A stretch of 64,000 nucleotides of DNA, from assembly GCF_049532905.1 (NCBI RefSeq), contig NZ_CP064032.1:682001-746000 (forward strand). The letters are read 5' to 3'. Made by a program: the position numbers and the translations under genes. The notes under the pieces are model-generated. The model was not told the origin of the DNA, ran no database searches, and saw only the letters and a list, made by a program, of their open reading frames with translations. The DNA comes from Dyella_B nitratireducens. GTDB lineage: Bacteria > Pseudomonadota > Gammaproteobacteria > Xanthomonadales > Rhodanobacteraceae. Positions 10,307 to 19,038 of the stretch are shown piece by piece. How positions within the stretch are numbered: the first letter of the stretch is position 1; each line of letters begins with the position of its first letter.

Positions 10307-11365
10307 ATGAATATGCCCTCCGCCTCTGCCGCGCCCATCAACCCACAATTGCTGGGTGACATCCGTAAGCTGATCGAGCAAAGCCGTCAGCAGCTGGCCG
10401 CCGCCGTCAACAGTGCCTTGACCGTGCTGTATTGGCACATTGGCCAGCGCATTCGAACGGAGGTGCTCAAAGAGCAGCGAGCGGCTTATGGTGAGCAGAT
10501 TGTCTCCGCACTGTCGAGACAATTGATGTCCGAGTATGGGCGTGGATTTTCGGAAAAAAATCTGCGCCACATGTTGCGCTTTGCCGAGACCTTTCTTGAC
10601 GCCGAAATTGTCTCGACACTGTCAAGACAATTGGCATGGAGCCACTTTCTCGAACTTATCTACCTGAAAGATTCGCTACAGCGCGAATTTTATGCGCAAA
10701 TGTGCATGCAGGAACGTTGGAGCGTACGAATCTTGCGCGAGCGTAAGAATTCTTTGCTGTTTGAGCGCACGGCACTGTCCAAACAGCCTGGAGAGTTGAT
10801 CGCGCAGGAGCTGACAAGTCTTCGCGAAAGCAACGAGCTCAATCCCACACTGCTGCTCAAAGACCCCTATGTACTGGATTTCCTGGGCCTAAACGATCGC
10901 TATCTGGAAAAGGATCTGGAAGACGCGATCTTGCGCGAGCTCGAACTGTTTTTGCTGGAACTAGGGGCTGGTTTTAGCTTCGTGGCGCGTCAAAAGCGCA
11001 TCCAGATCGATCACGACGATTTCTACATCGATCTCCTGTTCTACAACCGCCGCCTGAAGCGCCTGGTGGCCATCGAGCTGAAACTGGGCGATTTCAAGTC
11101 CGAATACAAAGGCCAGATGGAGCTTTATCTGCGCTGGCTTGCCAGGCATGAGCAAGAGCCTGGTGAAGCTCCACCGCTGGGTATCATCCTATGCAGCGGC
11201 AAGAAGCGGGAACAAATTGAATTGCTGGAACTGGATGCCAGCGGTATCCATGTTGCCGAGTACCTAACCGTGTTGCCGCCAAAAGAAGTATTGCAGGCCA
11301 AGCTGCATGAGGCCATCGAGCGCTCACGCGCTCGGCTGGGAAATCGCAGCGGGGAGAATACCTGA
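10307..11365 (+). CDS. PDDEXK nuclease domain protein (DUF1016/YhcG family) inserted in the Wadjet operon
   Basis: A 352-residue protein with the two-part YhcG layout. The N-terminal DUF1016_N domain (about 15-150) has LIEQSRQQLAAAVNSALTVLYWHIGQRI and GFSEKNLRHMLRFAE. The C-terminal PD-(D/E)xK domain (about 190-345) has FYIDLLFYNRRLKRLVAIELK, giving the D...ExK catalytic set, followed by YKGQMELYLRWL. The family is a predicted nuclease often seen in defence islands and beside restriction systems; it is not one of the four Jet proteins. GGAGG lies upstream of the ATG. It stands alone between jetA and jetB, 33 bp after jetA and 34 bp before jetB, bracketed by a 30-bp direct repeat, so it looks like a cassette insertion. 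Confidence 0.88.
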   Translation: MNMPSASAAPINPQLLGDIRKLIEQSRQQLAAAVNSALTVLYWHIGQRIRTEVLKEQRAAYGEQIVSALSRQLMSEYGRGFSEKNLRHMLRFAETFLDAEIVSTLSRQLAWSHFLELIYLKDSLQREFYAQMCMQERWSVRILRERKNSLLFERTALSKQPGELIAQELTSLRESNELNPTLLLKDPYVLDFLGLNDRYLEKDLEDAILRELELFLLELGAGFSFVARQKRIQIDHDDFYIDLLFYNRRLKRLVAIELKLGDFKSEYKGQMELYLRWLARHEQEPGEAPPLGIILCSGKKREQIELLELDASGIHVAEYLTVLPPKEVLQAKLHEAIERSRARLGNRSGENT

Positions 11366-11380
11366 TGAATACGCAGCGCT

Positions 11381-11410
11381 ATTGTTAAAGAGAAACGCTA
11401 TGAATTTGCT
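11381..11410. repeat. Right copy of 30-bp direct repeat at the jetA/jetB junction
   Basis: This copy carries the jetB ATG at 11400 and the AAAGAGAA sequence that serves as its ribosome-binding site. Read in the jetA frame it gives VKEKRYEFA, matching the jetA tail VKGKRNEFA. Confidence 0.75.
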
Positions 11411-12074
11411 CGAAGACGAAGCAGTTCCCGTCGAAAAGGAACAGAAGTCCGCGCGCGATGGCGCACTGTTCGACGGCGACACCGGCACACTGCCGCTGGA
11501 TGCGCGGCGCGCGTTGTGCCAGTTGCTGAGTGGTCCCAGTATCGATCAAGGGCGGCACAGCCAGTTGTGGCCGGCCGTATTGCGTTATGAAGCGCAGCTA
11601 CGCGCGCATCTCAACGATCTGTTCCTGGAACTGGTGCTTGATCGGGATGCTGGCGTGGCTTTTACACGCCAGGCCGATACCGGCGAACTGGAAACCCCGG
11701 TTTTGCTGCGTTCCTCGCCGCTCACCTTCATCGACTCGGTACTGCTGCTGCATCTGCGCCAGCAATTGGCCGAAGCCGATGCACAAGGCCATCGTGCGGT
11801 GGTGGAGGAAAGCGTACTGGTGGATGCTTTGTCGGTTTACGAAAAGAACCTTTCCACCGATCGCGCCGGCTTCAACAAGCGCGTCACTGGGGCCATCACC
11901 AAGATGAAGGACAACCACGTGCTGGAAAAGCTGCGTGGCAGCGAAGACCGTTATGAAGTGTCGCCGACATTGAAACTGCTGTTCTCCGCCGAGGACGTGC
12001 AGAACCTGGCGCAAATCTATCGTCAACTGCGCGAAGCGGACGAAGCCACGGAGGAGGTTGCGGATGAACGCTAA
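11400..12074 (+). CDS. jetB: Wadjet defence protein JetB (DUF4194)
   Basis: A 224-residue DUF4194 protein, the KITE/MukE-like subunit of type I Wadjet. It shows QLWPAVLRYEAQLRAHLNDLFLELVLDRDAGVAFTRQ, then TFIDSVLLLHLRQQL and a C-terminal winged-helix region with TKMKDNHVLEKL and EVSPTLKLLFSAEDV. The ATG at 11400 was chosen over an upstream start at 11307, which would overlap the nuclease gene and add unrelated residues. The 3' end overlaps the jetC start by 11 bp. Confidence 0.87.
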   Translation: MNLLEDEAVPVEKEQKSARDGALFDGDTGTLPLDARRALCQLLSGPSIDQGRHSQLWPAVLRYEAQLRAHLNDLFLELVLDRDAGVAFTRQADTGELETPVLLRSSPLTFIDSVLLLHLRQQLAEADAQGHRAVVEESVLVDALSVYEKNLSTDRAGFNKRVTGAITKMKDNHVLEKLRGSEDRYEVSPTLKLLFSAEDVQNLAQIYRQLREADEATEEVADER

Positions 12075-15000
12075 GACCAAGACCAAAACCAAAGCCGCGA
12101 GCAAGCCGCCAAAGCGCGATACCACACCGTCGCTGTTTCTCTCGGATCTGCCGGATCCGCGTGATGAGCAATTCCGCATGCGGCGCTTGCAGGTGCTCAA
12201 CTGGGGCACCTTCAGCGGTTTGGTCGATGTGCCTATCGCCGAGCGTGGCTTCTTGTTCGTGGGGCGTTCTGGTTCCGGCAAATCCACCTTGCTCGATGCG
12301 ATGTCGGCCTTGCTGGTGCCGCCGAACCTGGTGGACTTCAACGCCGCCGCGCGTGAAGCCGAACGCAGCGGACGGGACCGCAGCCTCGTGTCCTACGTAC
12401 GTGGTGCCTGGGCGGATCAGCACGATGGTGAATCCGGCGAAATCGCCACGCAGTATTTGCGCAAGGGCAGCACGTGGTCTGCGCTGGTGCTGGAATATCG
12501 CAATGCCGCAGGCGAAACAGTCAGCCTGATCCGCCTATTCTGGATCGCCGGCAACGGCTCCACCGCAGCGGACGTGAAGAAGCATTACATGGTGTGCGAG
12601 CGCGCGTTCGACGTGGCGACCGACATGCAAGGCTTCGACCTGGACCTGCGCAAGCTCAAGACGCGCCTGGGCGAAGACGTGCATCACTTCGATACCTTCG
12701 CCGGCTACGCCGAACGCTTCCGCCGCCTGCTCGGCATCCAGAACGAAATGGCGCTGAAGCTGCTGCACAAGACACAGTCGGCCAAGAACCTGGGCGACCT
12801 CAACGGCTTCCTGCGCGGATTCATGCTGGATGAACCGGAGACATTCGGCGCGGCGAATCGCCTGGTGACGGACTTCGGGGAGCTGGATGCTGCGCACAAG
12901 GCTGTGGTGATTGCACGCGAGCAAGTTGATACCTTGGTGCCAGCACGCACCGCACACGAAAACCTGCAAAAGCTGCGGCGCGAAACCAGCACTTTGCGCG
13001 AGTTGCACCTGTGCGTGGACACCTGGCGCGAGCAGCGCCGCCTGGTGTTGCTGGATGAGCGCCTGGCCGAACTCAAGGTACGTGACGTCGCGCTGGAAGG
13101 CGAAATCGCCCAGCGCCGCCAGACACTGGAAAATCACGAGCGTCACCTGGCTGACCTGGAACAACAGCGCCGCGAACAAGGCGGCGATCTGATCGACCAG
13201 CTCGAGCGTGAACACGAACAAGTCTCGCGTGAACGCGACGAACGCATGAAGCGGCGAGACAAAGCCGAGCGAGCCTGCGGCGAGCTGGGTTGGACCATGC
13301 CATCCACCGCAGGAGGCTTTGCCGAGACCGTCGGCAGCTCGCGCGAACTGCTCGACGGCGCACGCGATCGTGCTGCTGGCCTGGAAGAACGCATGGATGC
13401 GCTCAAGCGTGAGCGTGATCAGGCCAGCCAGCGCTTTGCCGGTGTGCGTGCTGAAATCGACGCCCTGAAGCGCAATCCGTCCAACATGCCCGCGCCGATC
13501 CAGGCGATGCGCGCGCGCCTGTGCAGCGAATTGGGCTGGTCGGAGAACGCGCTGCCGTTCGTGGGCGAACTATTGCAAGTCAAAACCGAATTTGCCGCCT
13601 GGCGCGGCGCTGTCGAGCGCGTGCTGCACGGCTTCGCTTTGTCATTGCTGGTGGACGAGCGTCAGTACGCCGAAGTCTCCAACTGGGTCAACAAGACCCA
13701 TCTGGGCGGCAAGCTGGTGTACTACCGCGTGGGTCGCGTCGACTCGCTCGGCCATCGCATGTTGGAATCGCGTTCGCTGGTGCATCGCCTGGACATACGC
13801 GATCACGCGCATCGCGATTGGCTCGCCAACGAATTGGCACGCCGTTTTGATTACGCCTGCGTGGACACACCTGCCGCCCTGCGCAACGCCGATCGTGCCA
13901 TCACACGCGAAGGCCTGGTGAAACATGGTGGCGATCGCCATGAAAAGGACGACCGTCGCGCGGTGGATGATCGCCGCAACTGGGTGCTGGGTTTCGACAA
14001 TCGTGACAAGCTGTCTGTCTTCGAGCGCGAAGGGCAGGAGTTGGCGCAGGCGATTACGCAAACTGCCGCTGAGCTGGACAAGCTGAAAAACGAACGCGAT
14101 GCCGACGGCGACCGCCGCCTGGCTGCCTCGCAGCTCGCCAACCTGGAGTGGGAAGAGATCGACGTAGCGCCCAAGCTGCGCCGCCTTGGCGATATCGAAA
14201 ACCAGCTGCAGCAGCTGCGTGCCGGTGACGCCACGCTGCAGGAGATCATGCGGCAGCTTGATACGGAACGCATCGCATGGGAGCGGGCAAACTCGTCGCT
14301 CGAGGATGCCAAGGACGAACGTCGCATTGTTGGGCGAGACCTGCAGGATTTCACCAAGCGGCGTGAAGCATGTTTGCCGTTGGCTCAGGCTATGACGCTT
14401 TCACCCACCCAATCGGGAAGCCTGGAAGCGCGACTGTCCGATCATGGGCCCGTTGCGTTGAGTCAGCTCGATGTGCAAGTCAACTTGGTTGAGCGCCAAC
14501 TGAGTCAGGATCTGAAGAGCCTTGATGAGCGCGACAAAGATACTGTTCACGCTATTGAGAAGTGCTTTGAAGTGTTTTGCCGCAAGTGGCCGCAGGACAG
14601 TGCTGACTTCACACCCAACATGGATTCGGTGGAAGGCTTCCTCTCACGCTTGCGCCGCCTGGAACTGGATGGCTTGCCCAAGCACGAGGCGCGCTTCTTC
14701 GAACTGCTGCAAAGCCAGAGCAAGCAGAACCTGCTGGTGCTGCAGAAACACATGATCGAGGCGCGCAAGTCGATCGGCCAGCGCATGGACGAGGTCAACG
14801 AAAGCCTGGAGCGCGTGCCGTTCAATCGCGGCACCCTCCTGCAGATCGAACTGACCGACCGCAACTTGCCGGAGGTGCGTGACTTCCAGCAGCAGTTGCG
14901 CGAGGTGCTCTCGCATCACCAGACCGAAGACCGCGATCGCGCCGAAGCGCAGTTTGCCGTGTTGCGGCAGCTTGTGGCCAAGCTGGCCGCCGACGATCCC

Positions 15001-15480
15001 GAGCACAAGCGCTGGCGCGAACAGGTGCTTGATGTTCGCCAGCATGTGGAATTCGTGGGTGTGGAAAAGGATGCCCATACGCGGGATACGGTGGAGGTGT
15101 ATCGCAGCGGCGCCGGAAAATCCGGTGGTCAGCGCCAGAAGCTCGCAACGACTTGCCTTGCCGCAGCCTTGCGTTATCAGCTCGGCGGTGACGATGGCCA
15201 TCTGCCACGCTACGCGCCGGTCGTGCTCGACGAAGCCTTTGACAAGGCCGACAACGAATTCACCGCACTGGCGATGAACATCTTCGAGAACTTCGGCTTC
15301 CAGATGGTGGTGGCGACGCCGCTGAAATCCGTGATGACATTGGAGCCATTCATCGGCGGCGCCTGCTTCGTCGATATCACCGGCCGCCACGATTCGGGCG
15401 TGCTGCTGATTGAATACGACGAGGACAACAAGCGATTGGCCTTGCCCGAAAAGGCGCGCCAGGCCAATGCGGACGCCTGA
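12064..15480 (+). CDS. jetC: Wadjet SMC-like ATPase JetC
   Basis: A 1138-residue MukB/SMC-like ATPase. Walker A GRSGSGKST is at 67-75. Long charged coiled-coil arms run from about 270 to 430 and again from about 640 to 760 and beyond, flanking a hinge-like middle (RAWRGAVERVLHGFALSLLVDE region). Near the C-terminus come the ABC signature GAGKSGGQRQKLA and Walker B YAPVVLDEAFDKAD. Within Wadjet it is the DNA-translocating motor. The ATG at 12064 (GGAGGAG about 8 nt upstream) is preferred to the TTG at 12058. It overlaps both neighbours, which indicates translational coupling of jetB, jetC and jetD. Confidence 0.92.
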   Translation: MNAKTKTKTKAASKPPKRDTTPSLFLSDLPDPRDEQFRMRRLQVLNWGTFSGLVDVPIAERGFLFVGRSGSGKSTLLDAMSALLVPPNLVDFNAAAREAERSGRDRSLVSYVRGAWADQHDGESGEIATQYLRKGSTWSALVLEYRNAAGETVSLIRLFWIAGNGSTAADVKKHYMVCERAFDVATDMQGFDLDLRKLKTRLGEDVHHFDTFAGYAERFRRLLGIQNEMALKLLHKTQSAKNLGDLNGFLRGFMLDEPETFGAANRLVTDFGELDAAHKAVVIAREQVDTLVPARTAHENLQKLRRETSTLRELHLCVDTWREQRRLVLLDERLAELKVRDVALEGEIAQRRQTLENHERHLADLEQQRREQGGDLIDQLEREHEQVSRERDERMKRRDKAERACGELGWTMPSTAGGFAETVGSSRELLDGARDRAAGLEERMDALKRERDQASQRFAGVRAEIDALKRNPSNMPAPIQAMRARLCSELGWSENALPFVGELLQVKTEFAAWRGAVERVLHGFALSLLVDERQYAEVSNWVNKTHLGGKLVYYRVGRVDSLGHRMLESRSLVHRLDIRDHAHRDWLANELARRFDYACVDTPAALRNADRAITREGLVKHGGDRHEKDDRRAVDDRRNWVLGFDNRDKLSVFEREGQELAQAITQTAAELDKLKNERDADGDRRLAASQLANLEWEEIDVAPKLRRLGDIENQLQQLRAGDATLQEIMRQLDTERIAWERANSSLEDAKDERRIVGRDLQDFTKRREACLPLAQAMTLSPTQSGSLEARLSDHGPVALSQLDVQVNLVERQLSQDLKSLDERDKDTVHAIEKCFEVFCRKWPQDSADFTPNMDSVEGFLSRLRRLELDGLPKHEARFFELLQSQSKQNLLVLQKHMIEARKSIGQRMDEVNESLERVPFNRGTLLQIELTDRNLPEVRDFQQQLREVLSHHQTEDRDRAEAQFAVLRQLVAKLAADDPEHKRWREQVLDVRQHVEFVGVEKDAHTRDTVEVYRSGAGKSGGQRQKLATTCLAAALRYQLGGDDGHLPRYAPVVLDEAFDKADNEFTALAMNIFENFGFQMVVATPLKSVMTLEPFIGGACFVDITGRHDSGVLLIEYDEDNKRLALPEKARQANADA

Positions 15481-16648
15481 GGAACTGCGTAGGCGTCTGC
15501 GGTCGCGTTGGCAAAACCAGCGGCGTAACTGGTTGCTAGGGGTGGGCGAATGGCCGCTGCCCTTGAGCACCGAACCGCCCACGGAAGCGAAACTGCTGGA
15601 CGACTGGGCGCGCTTCGACGCTTGGCTTGTACAGTGGCGTGACGTTTCTCGCGATGGCGAGAGCGTGGTGCGCTATGAAACACGCACATGGACACGCGTG
15701 GGCGAGCAACAGGTGCCATGTGCCTGGGAATTTGCCACGCCGGAAGCGGTGGCCAGGGAATTGGGTCAGTCTGCGCGCTGGTTGTCAGCGAGGCGGCGCT
15801 TCGACGAGCTCGCGGCGTGGAAACCCGATGCGACCTGGCAAACGGAGTTGTCGCGCCATTTCGATCTGCTGGCTGATCTGGACCAGGCGGACTTCGAGCG
15901 GCTGTGCCGGGTGGTGGAATGGTTGTGGCGCCATCCATCATCGGGGCTTTATCCCCGTCAATTGCCGATTCCGGGCATCGACAGTAAATGGATCGAATCA
16001 CATCGCGCGGTTGTCGCAGCTTGGGTAAGCGTGTTGCATGGTTCCGAGGTGCCGGCCGACTTTTATGCGCTGACAGGCTTGCGCGCGGCACCTGATCGCT
16101 TGCGTATGCGTTTGCTCGATCCCGCGCTACGTGCGGCATGGGGCGGGCTTTCCGATATCGAAGCGCCAGCCGGCGAATTCATCCGGTTGGAATTACCTGC
16201 GCGGCGGGTGCTGATCGTGGAAAACCTCGTCACCGGTCTTGCCTGCGAAGACCTGTCCGGCACGCTGGTCTTCATGCGCCGCGGCTATGCAGTAGATGCG
16301 TTGGCAAAGCTGCCATGGCTGGCGCAGCTTCCCGTGCACTACTGGGGTGATATCGATACGCACGGTTTGGCCATTTTGAGTCGCTTGCGTTCGTATTTGC
16401 CGCAGGTCCAGTCGTTGCTGATGGATCAGCAGACATTGCTGGCGTTCAAGCCACTGTGGGGCAAGGAAGAAAAACAGCATGCGGCGCTGGAGTTTGCACA
16501 TCTCACCGAAGAAGAGCAGAGCTTGTATCGTGCATTGCGTGAGGGTGATTACAAACAAGTGCGCCTGGAGCAGGAACGTATTGCTTGGGATTTTGCCTGG
16601 CAGCGCGTGGTCAGCTCCCTCTCCCTTGCGGGGAAAGGATTGGGGTGA
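15467..16648 (+). CDS. jetD: Wadjet nuclease subunit JetD (DUF3322/DUF2220, Toprim)
   Basis: A 393-residue protein with an N-terminal DUF3322 region (RTPEELRRRLRSRWQNQRRNWLLG) and a C-terminal DUF2220 Toprim-type domain. Candidate metal ligands are the Glu in VLIVENLVT and the Asp pair in YWGDIDTHGLAIL. In Wadjet this subunit cuts plasmid DNA captured by the SMC complex. The ATG at 15467 overlaps the jetC end by 14 bp. The last residues (SSLSLAGKGLG) and the stop codon are encoded by an intergenic repeat, so the natural C-terminus appears to have been replaced or trimmed there. Confidence 0.9.
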   Translation: MRTPEELRRRLRSRWQNQRRNWLLGVGEWPLPLSTEPPTEAKLLDDWARFDAWLVQWRDVSRDGESVVRYETRTWTRVGEQQVPCAWEFATPEAVARELGQSARWLSARRRFDELAAWKPDATWQTELSRHFDLLADLDQADFERLCRVVEWLWRHPSSGLYPRQLPIPGIDSKWIESHRAVVAAWVSVLHGSEVPADFYALTGLRAAPDRLRMRLLDPALRAAWGGLSDIEAPAGEFIRLELPARRVLIVENLVTGLACEDLSGTLVFMRRGYAVDALAKLPWLAQLPVHYWGDIDTHGLAILSRLRSYLPQVQSLLMDQQTLLAFKPLWGKEEKQHAALEFAHLTEEEQSLYRALREGDYKQVRLEQERIAWDFAWQRVVSSLSLAGKGLG

Positions 16649-16652
16649 GGGG
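16615..16652. repeat. CCCTCTCCC...GGGGTGAGGGG repeat, right flank of the Wadjet operon
   Basis: Inverted copy of the repeat at 8757-8794. It supplies the final 11 codons and stop of jetD. Confidence 0.7.
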
Positions 16653-16683
16653 CAACCTCGAGAGAAATCCACCTAGCCCTCAC

Positions 16684-17009
16684 CGTCATTCCGGCCTTCT
16701 CCCACTGCTGTCCTGGGAAAGTGTTGCTTGTTCTAGCGACATGGCTAAAAGACTCGTCGTCCCGGCGAAAGCCGGACGTAGCGCGAAGCGCGGAGAACGT
16801 CCGAATGGACGGCCCCGAAGGGGTGAGCGAAGCGAATCACCCAGCGACTTGCAGATCGTCAAAGACACTGGACCCCGGCGTTCGCCGGGGCGACGAATCG
16901 CTAGCGTTGAATTTGCTGGCAAAAATAGGGGCTTCGATTGCGTGGCGGATGCCTATCTAGAGCGCGGCGAATTTTCCCCGGACAGCAGTGGGCCTTCGCC
17001 GGAATGACA
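16684..17009. repeat. Composite repeat element between jetD and the asparaginase gene
   Basis: The ends are imperfect inverted repeats of about 35 bp: TCATTCCGGC...CCCACTGCTGTCC at 16686-16720, matched by GGACAGCAGTGGG...GCCGGAATGA at 16981-17006. Nested inside is a second palindromic family, CGTCGTCCCGGCGAAAGCCG (from 16757) facing CCCCGGCGTTCGCCGGGGCG (16873-16892). The 462-bp stretch 16649-17110 holds these repeats and no convincing gene. Confidence 0.6.
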
Positions 17010-17110
17010 ACGAGGGAAGACATGATCTGCGGCAAAAAAACATGACCTGTGAAGCATGCAAGCAGGCCATCAATCCTTCATGATGCGCTGTCCTCCCGCT
17101 GGAGATGCTC

Positions 17111-18163
17111 ATGACCGATCGCCGCAATTTCCTCAAAACCAGCCTGCTGGCCACGTCGGCATTAGCGCTGCCACGCCTCTCCCGCGCCTCTGCCACCGTG
17201 GCTGGCGCCGTCCCCGGCAACGTCGGCGCACGTGTCGTCTCCACCTGGGATTTCGGCGTACCTGCCAACCTCGCTGCGTGGGCTGTGTTGGGGAAAGGCG
17301 GCAAGCCGCTGGATGCGGTGGAGAAGGGTGTGATGGTGCCCGAATCGGATCTGCACAATCACAGCGTGGGCCGTGCGGGCTATCCTGATCGGGATGGCCA
17401 CGTCACGCTGGATGCCAGCATCATGGACGGCGACGGCAGCTGTGGCGCGGTGGCGGCGCTGGAACATATCGGCCATCCGATCAACGTGGCACGCAAGGTG
17501 ATGGAGAACACGCCGCATGTGCTGCTGGTTGCGGATGGCGCGCTGGAATTTGCCTTGCAACAAGGCTTCAAGAAAGAAAATCTGCTCACGCCCGAATCCG
17601 AAAAGGCTTGGCACGAATGGCTTAAACAAGCCAAGTACACGCCGGTGGCCAACAGCGAGAATATCGATTACCACCGTAGCTTGCAGAATCTCGGTATGCC
17701 GGGCGGCAAGAACAATCACGACACCATTGGCATGCTAGCGGTAGATGCCAACGGCCATCTCGCCGGTGCCTGCACCACCAGCGGCATGGCGTGGAAGATG
17801 CGCGGCCGTGTGGGTGACAGCCCGATCATCGGTGCGGGCTTGTACGTCGACAACGAAGTGGGTGCTGCAACGTCGACCGGTGTCGGCGAGGAAGTGATCC
17901 GCAACGCGGGCAGCTTCCTGGTGGTGGAGTTGATGCGCCAAGGCCGCAGTCCGCAGGAAGCGTGCGAGGAGGCCGTGCGCCGTATCGTGAAGAAGCGCCC
18001 GGAGGCCACGAAGGAAATGCAGGTTGGCTTCCTTGCCTTGCGGCGTGATGGCGAGTGTGGCGCCTATGCCATCCAGAAAGGCTTCACTTACGCCGTATGC
18101 GATAAACAGCAGCAAGATCGCCTGCTTGCATCGCCCAGCCTCTACCAGACGACTTACACCTGA
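17111..18163 (+). CDS. N4-(beta-N-acetylglucosaminyl)-L-asparaginase (glycosylasparaginase), Tat-exported
   Basis: A 350-residue Ntn-hydrolase of the asparaginase-2 family. A twin-arginine leader (DRRNFLKTSLLATSALALP) points to folded export to the periplasm. The autocleavage site is the Asp-Thr of NNHDTIGMLAVD (about residue 204); the freed Thr is the catalytic nucleophile. The following TTSGMAWKMRGRVGDSPIIGAG is the glycosylasparaginase substrate pocket, distinguishing it from isoaspartyl peptidases. It would split GlcNAc-Asn bonds from glycoprotein fragments. The ATG at 17111 has GGAG 6 nt upstream; the ATG at 17105 lies on that site. cutC overlaps its stop codon. Confidence 0.9.
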   Translation: MTDRRNFLKTSLLATSALALPRLSRASATVAGAVPGNVGARVVSTWDFGVPANLAAWAVLGKGGKPLDAVEKGVMVPESDLHNHSVGRAGYPDRDGHVTLDASIMDGDGSCGAVAALEHIGHPINVARKVMENTPHVLLVADGALEFALQQGFKKENLLTPESEKAWHEWLKQAKYTPVANSENIDYHRSLQNLGMPGGKNNHDTIGMLAVDANGHLAGACTTSGMAWKMRGRVGDSPIIGAGLYVDNEVGAATSTGVGEEVIRNAGSFLVVELMRQGRSPQEACEEAVRRIVKKRPEATKEMQVGFLALRRDGECGAYAIQKGFTYAVCDKQQQDRLLASPSLYQTTYT

Positions 18164-18891
18164 TGTCTCGACAACCCTTGCTTGAAATCGCCGCCGGTTC
18201 GCTGGCTTCCGCTCTCGCCGCGCAAGAAGGTGGCGCCGATCGCGTCGAACTTTGCAGCAGCCTGGCCGAGGGTGGTATCACGCCGTCATACGGCATGCTG
18301 GCTGTTGTGCGCGAACGTGTCCGTATTCCGGTGTATGTGCTGGTGAGGCCACGCGGCGGTGATTTTCTTTATGACGATGTTGATTTCGACATCATGCAGC
18401 GTGACATCGAAACGTGTGCCAGCTTGGGTTTTAACGGCGTGGTGATCGGCGCGCTGAATGCGGAGGGGTACGTTGATCCGCGTTGCCGCGAATTGATGAA
18501 CGCAGCTGGCAAGCTGGGCGTGACGTTCCATCGTGCGATCGATGCCAGCGCAGATTTGAATCGCGCGCTGGATGACATCATGGGGTTGGGCTGCGAGCGT
18601 GTGCTTACGTCGGGTGGATGCGCGAATGCCTTGGCCGGTGCGCAGGTGATTGCGGGTCTGGTGAGGCAGGCCGGTGAGCGGATCAAAGTGATGGCCGGGG
18701 CGGGCATTCGCTCGGGCAACTTGGCCGAGGTGGTCCGACTGACCGGCGCGCATGAATTTCATGGCTCGGCGCGTGCGGTGGTGAAGTCCTCGATGCGGTA
18801 TCTCAATCTGGCCTTGAAGGATCTTGCGCCGGATATCGAGCAGAGCAGTGTGGAGGAAGTGCGGGCGATGAAGGCGCAGCTTGCCGGGTAG
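18163..18891 (+). CDS. cutC: CutC family protein (copper homeostasis-like)
   Basis: A 242-residue TIM-barrel protein with the CutC pattern: LLEIAAGSLASALAAQEGGADRVELCSSLAEGGITPS at the start, then VLVRPRGGDFLYDD, FHRAIDAS and RVLTSGG. The original link to copper tolerance in E. coli is disputed, so the name marks the family only. It overlaps the upstream asparaginase by one base (TGATG). Its TAG stop lies inside a copy of the GTAGGTTGGGG repeat. Confidence 0.92.
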   Translation: MSRQPLLEIAAGSLASALAAQEGGADRVELCSSLAEGGITPSYGMLAVVRERVRIPVYVLVRPRGGDFLYDDVDFDIMQRDIETCASLGFNGVVIGALNAEGYVDPRCRELMNAAGKLGVTFHRAIDASADLNRALDDIMGLGCERVLTSGGCANALAGAQVIAGLVRQAGERIKVMAGAGIRSGNLAEVVRLTGAHEFHGSARAVVKSSMRYLNLALKDLAPDIEQSSVEEVRAMKAQLAG

Positions 18892-18968
18892 GTTGGGGTG
18901 CAAACCCAACATCGCCATGCCTGTCATCCCGCCATGTTGGGGTTTGCACCCCAACCTACGAGAAGCGG
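18888..18968. repeat. GTAGGTTGGGGTGCAAACC inverted repeat after cutC
   Basis: GTAGGTTGGGGTGCAAACCC at 18888-18907 is matched in reverse by GGGTTTGCACCCCAACCTAC ending near 18959. Related copies lie at 25854 and in 49952-50270, and a degenerate one at 39350. The cutC stop codon is part of the left arm. Confidence 0.75.
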
Positions 18969-18982
18969 ATATCCCGGCAATG

Positions 18983-19012
18983 AAAAAAGCCGGCGTTTCC
19001 GCCGGCTTTTTC
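18983..19012. terminator. Bidirectional terminator between cutC and rpsT
   Basis: AAAAAAGCCGGCG, a 4-nt loop, and CGCCGGCTTTTT form a symmetrical stem with an A-tract on one side and a T-tract on the other. It can end transcription of cutC (+) and rpsT (-). Confidence 0.85.
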
Positions 19013-19038
19013 TGTACCAACCCGATGCTCGCCAGGCC

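Noticed and set aside
16585..17007. 140-codon ORF and overlapping shorter ones after jetD
   Set aside because: They run entirely through repeat sequence.
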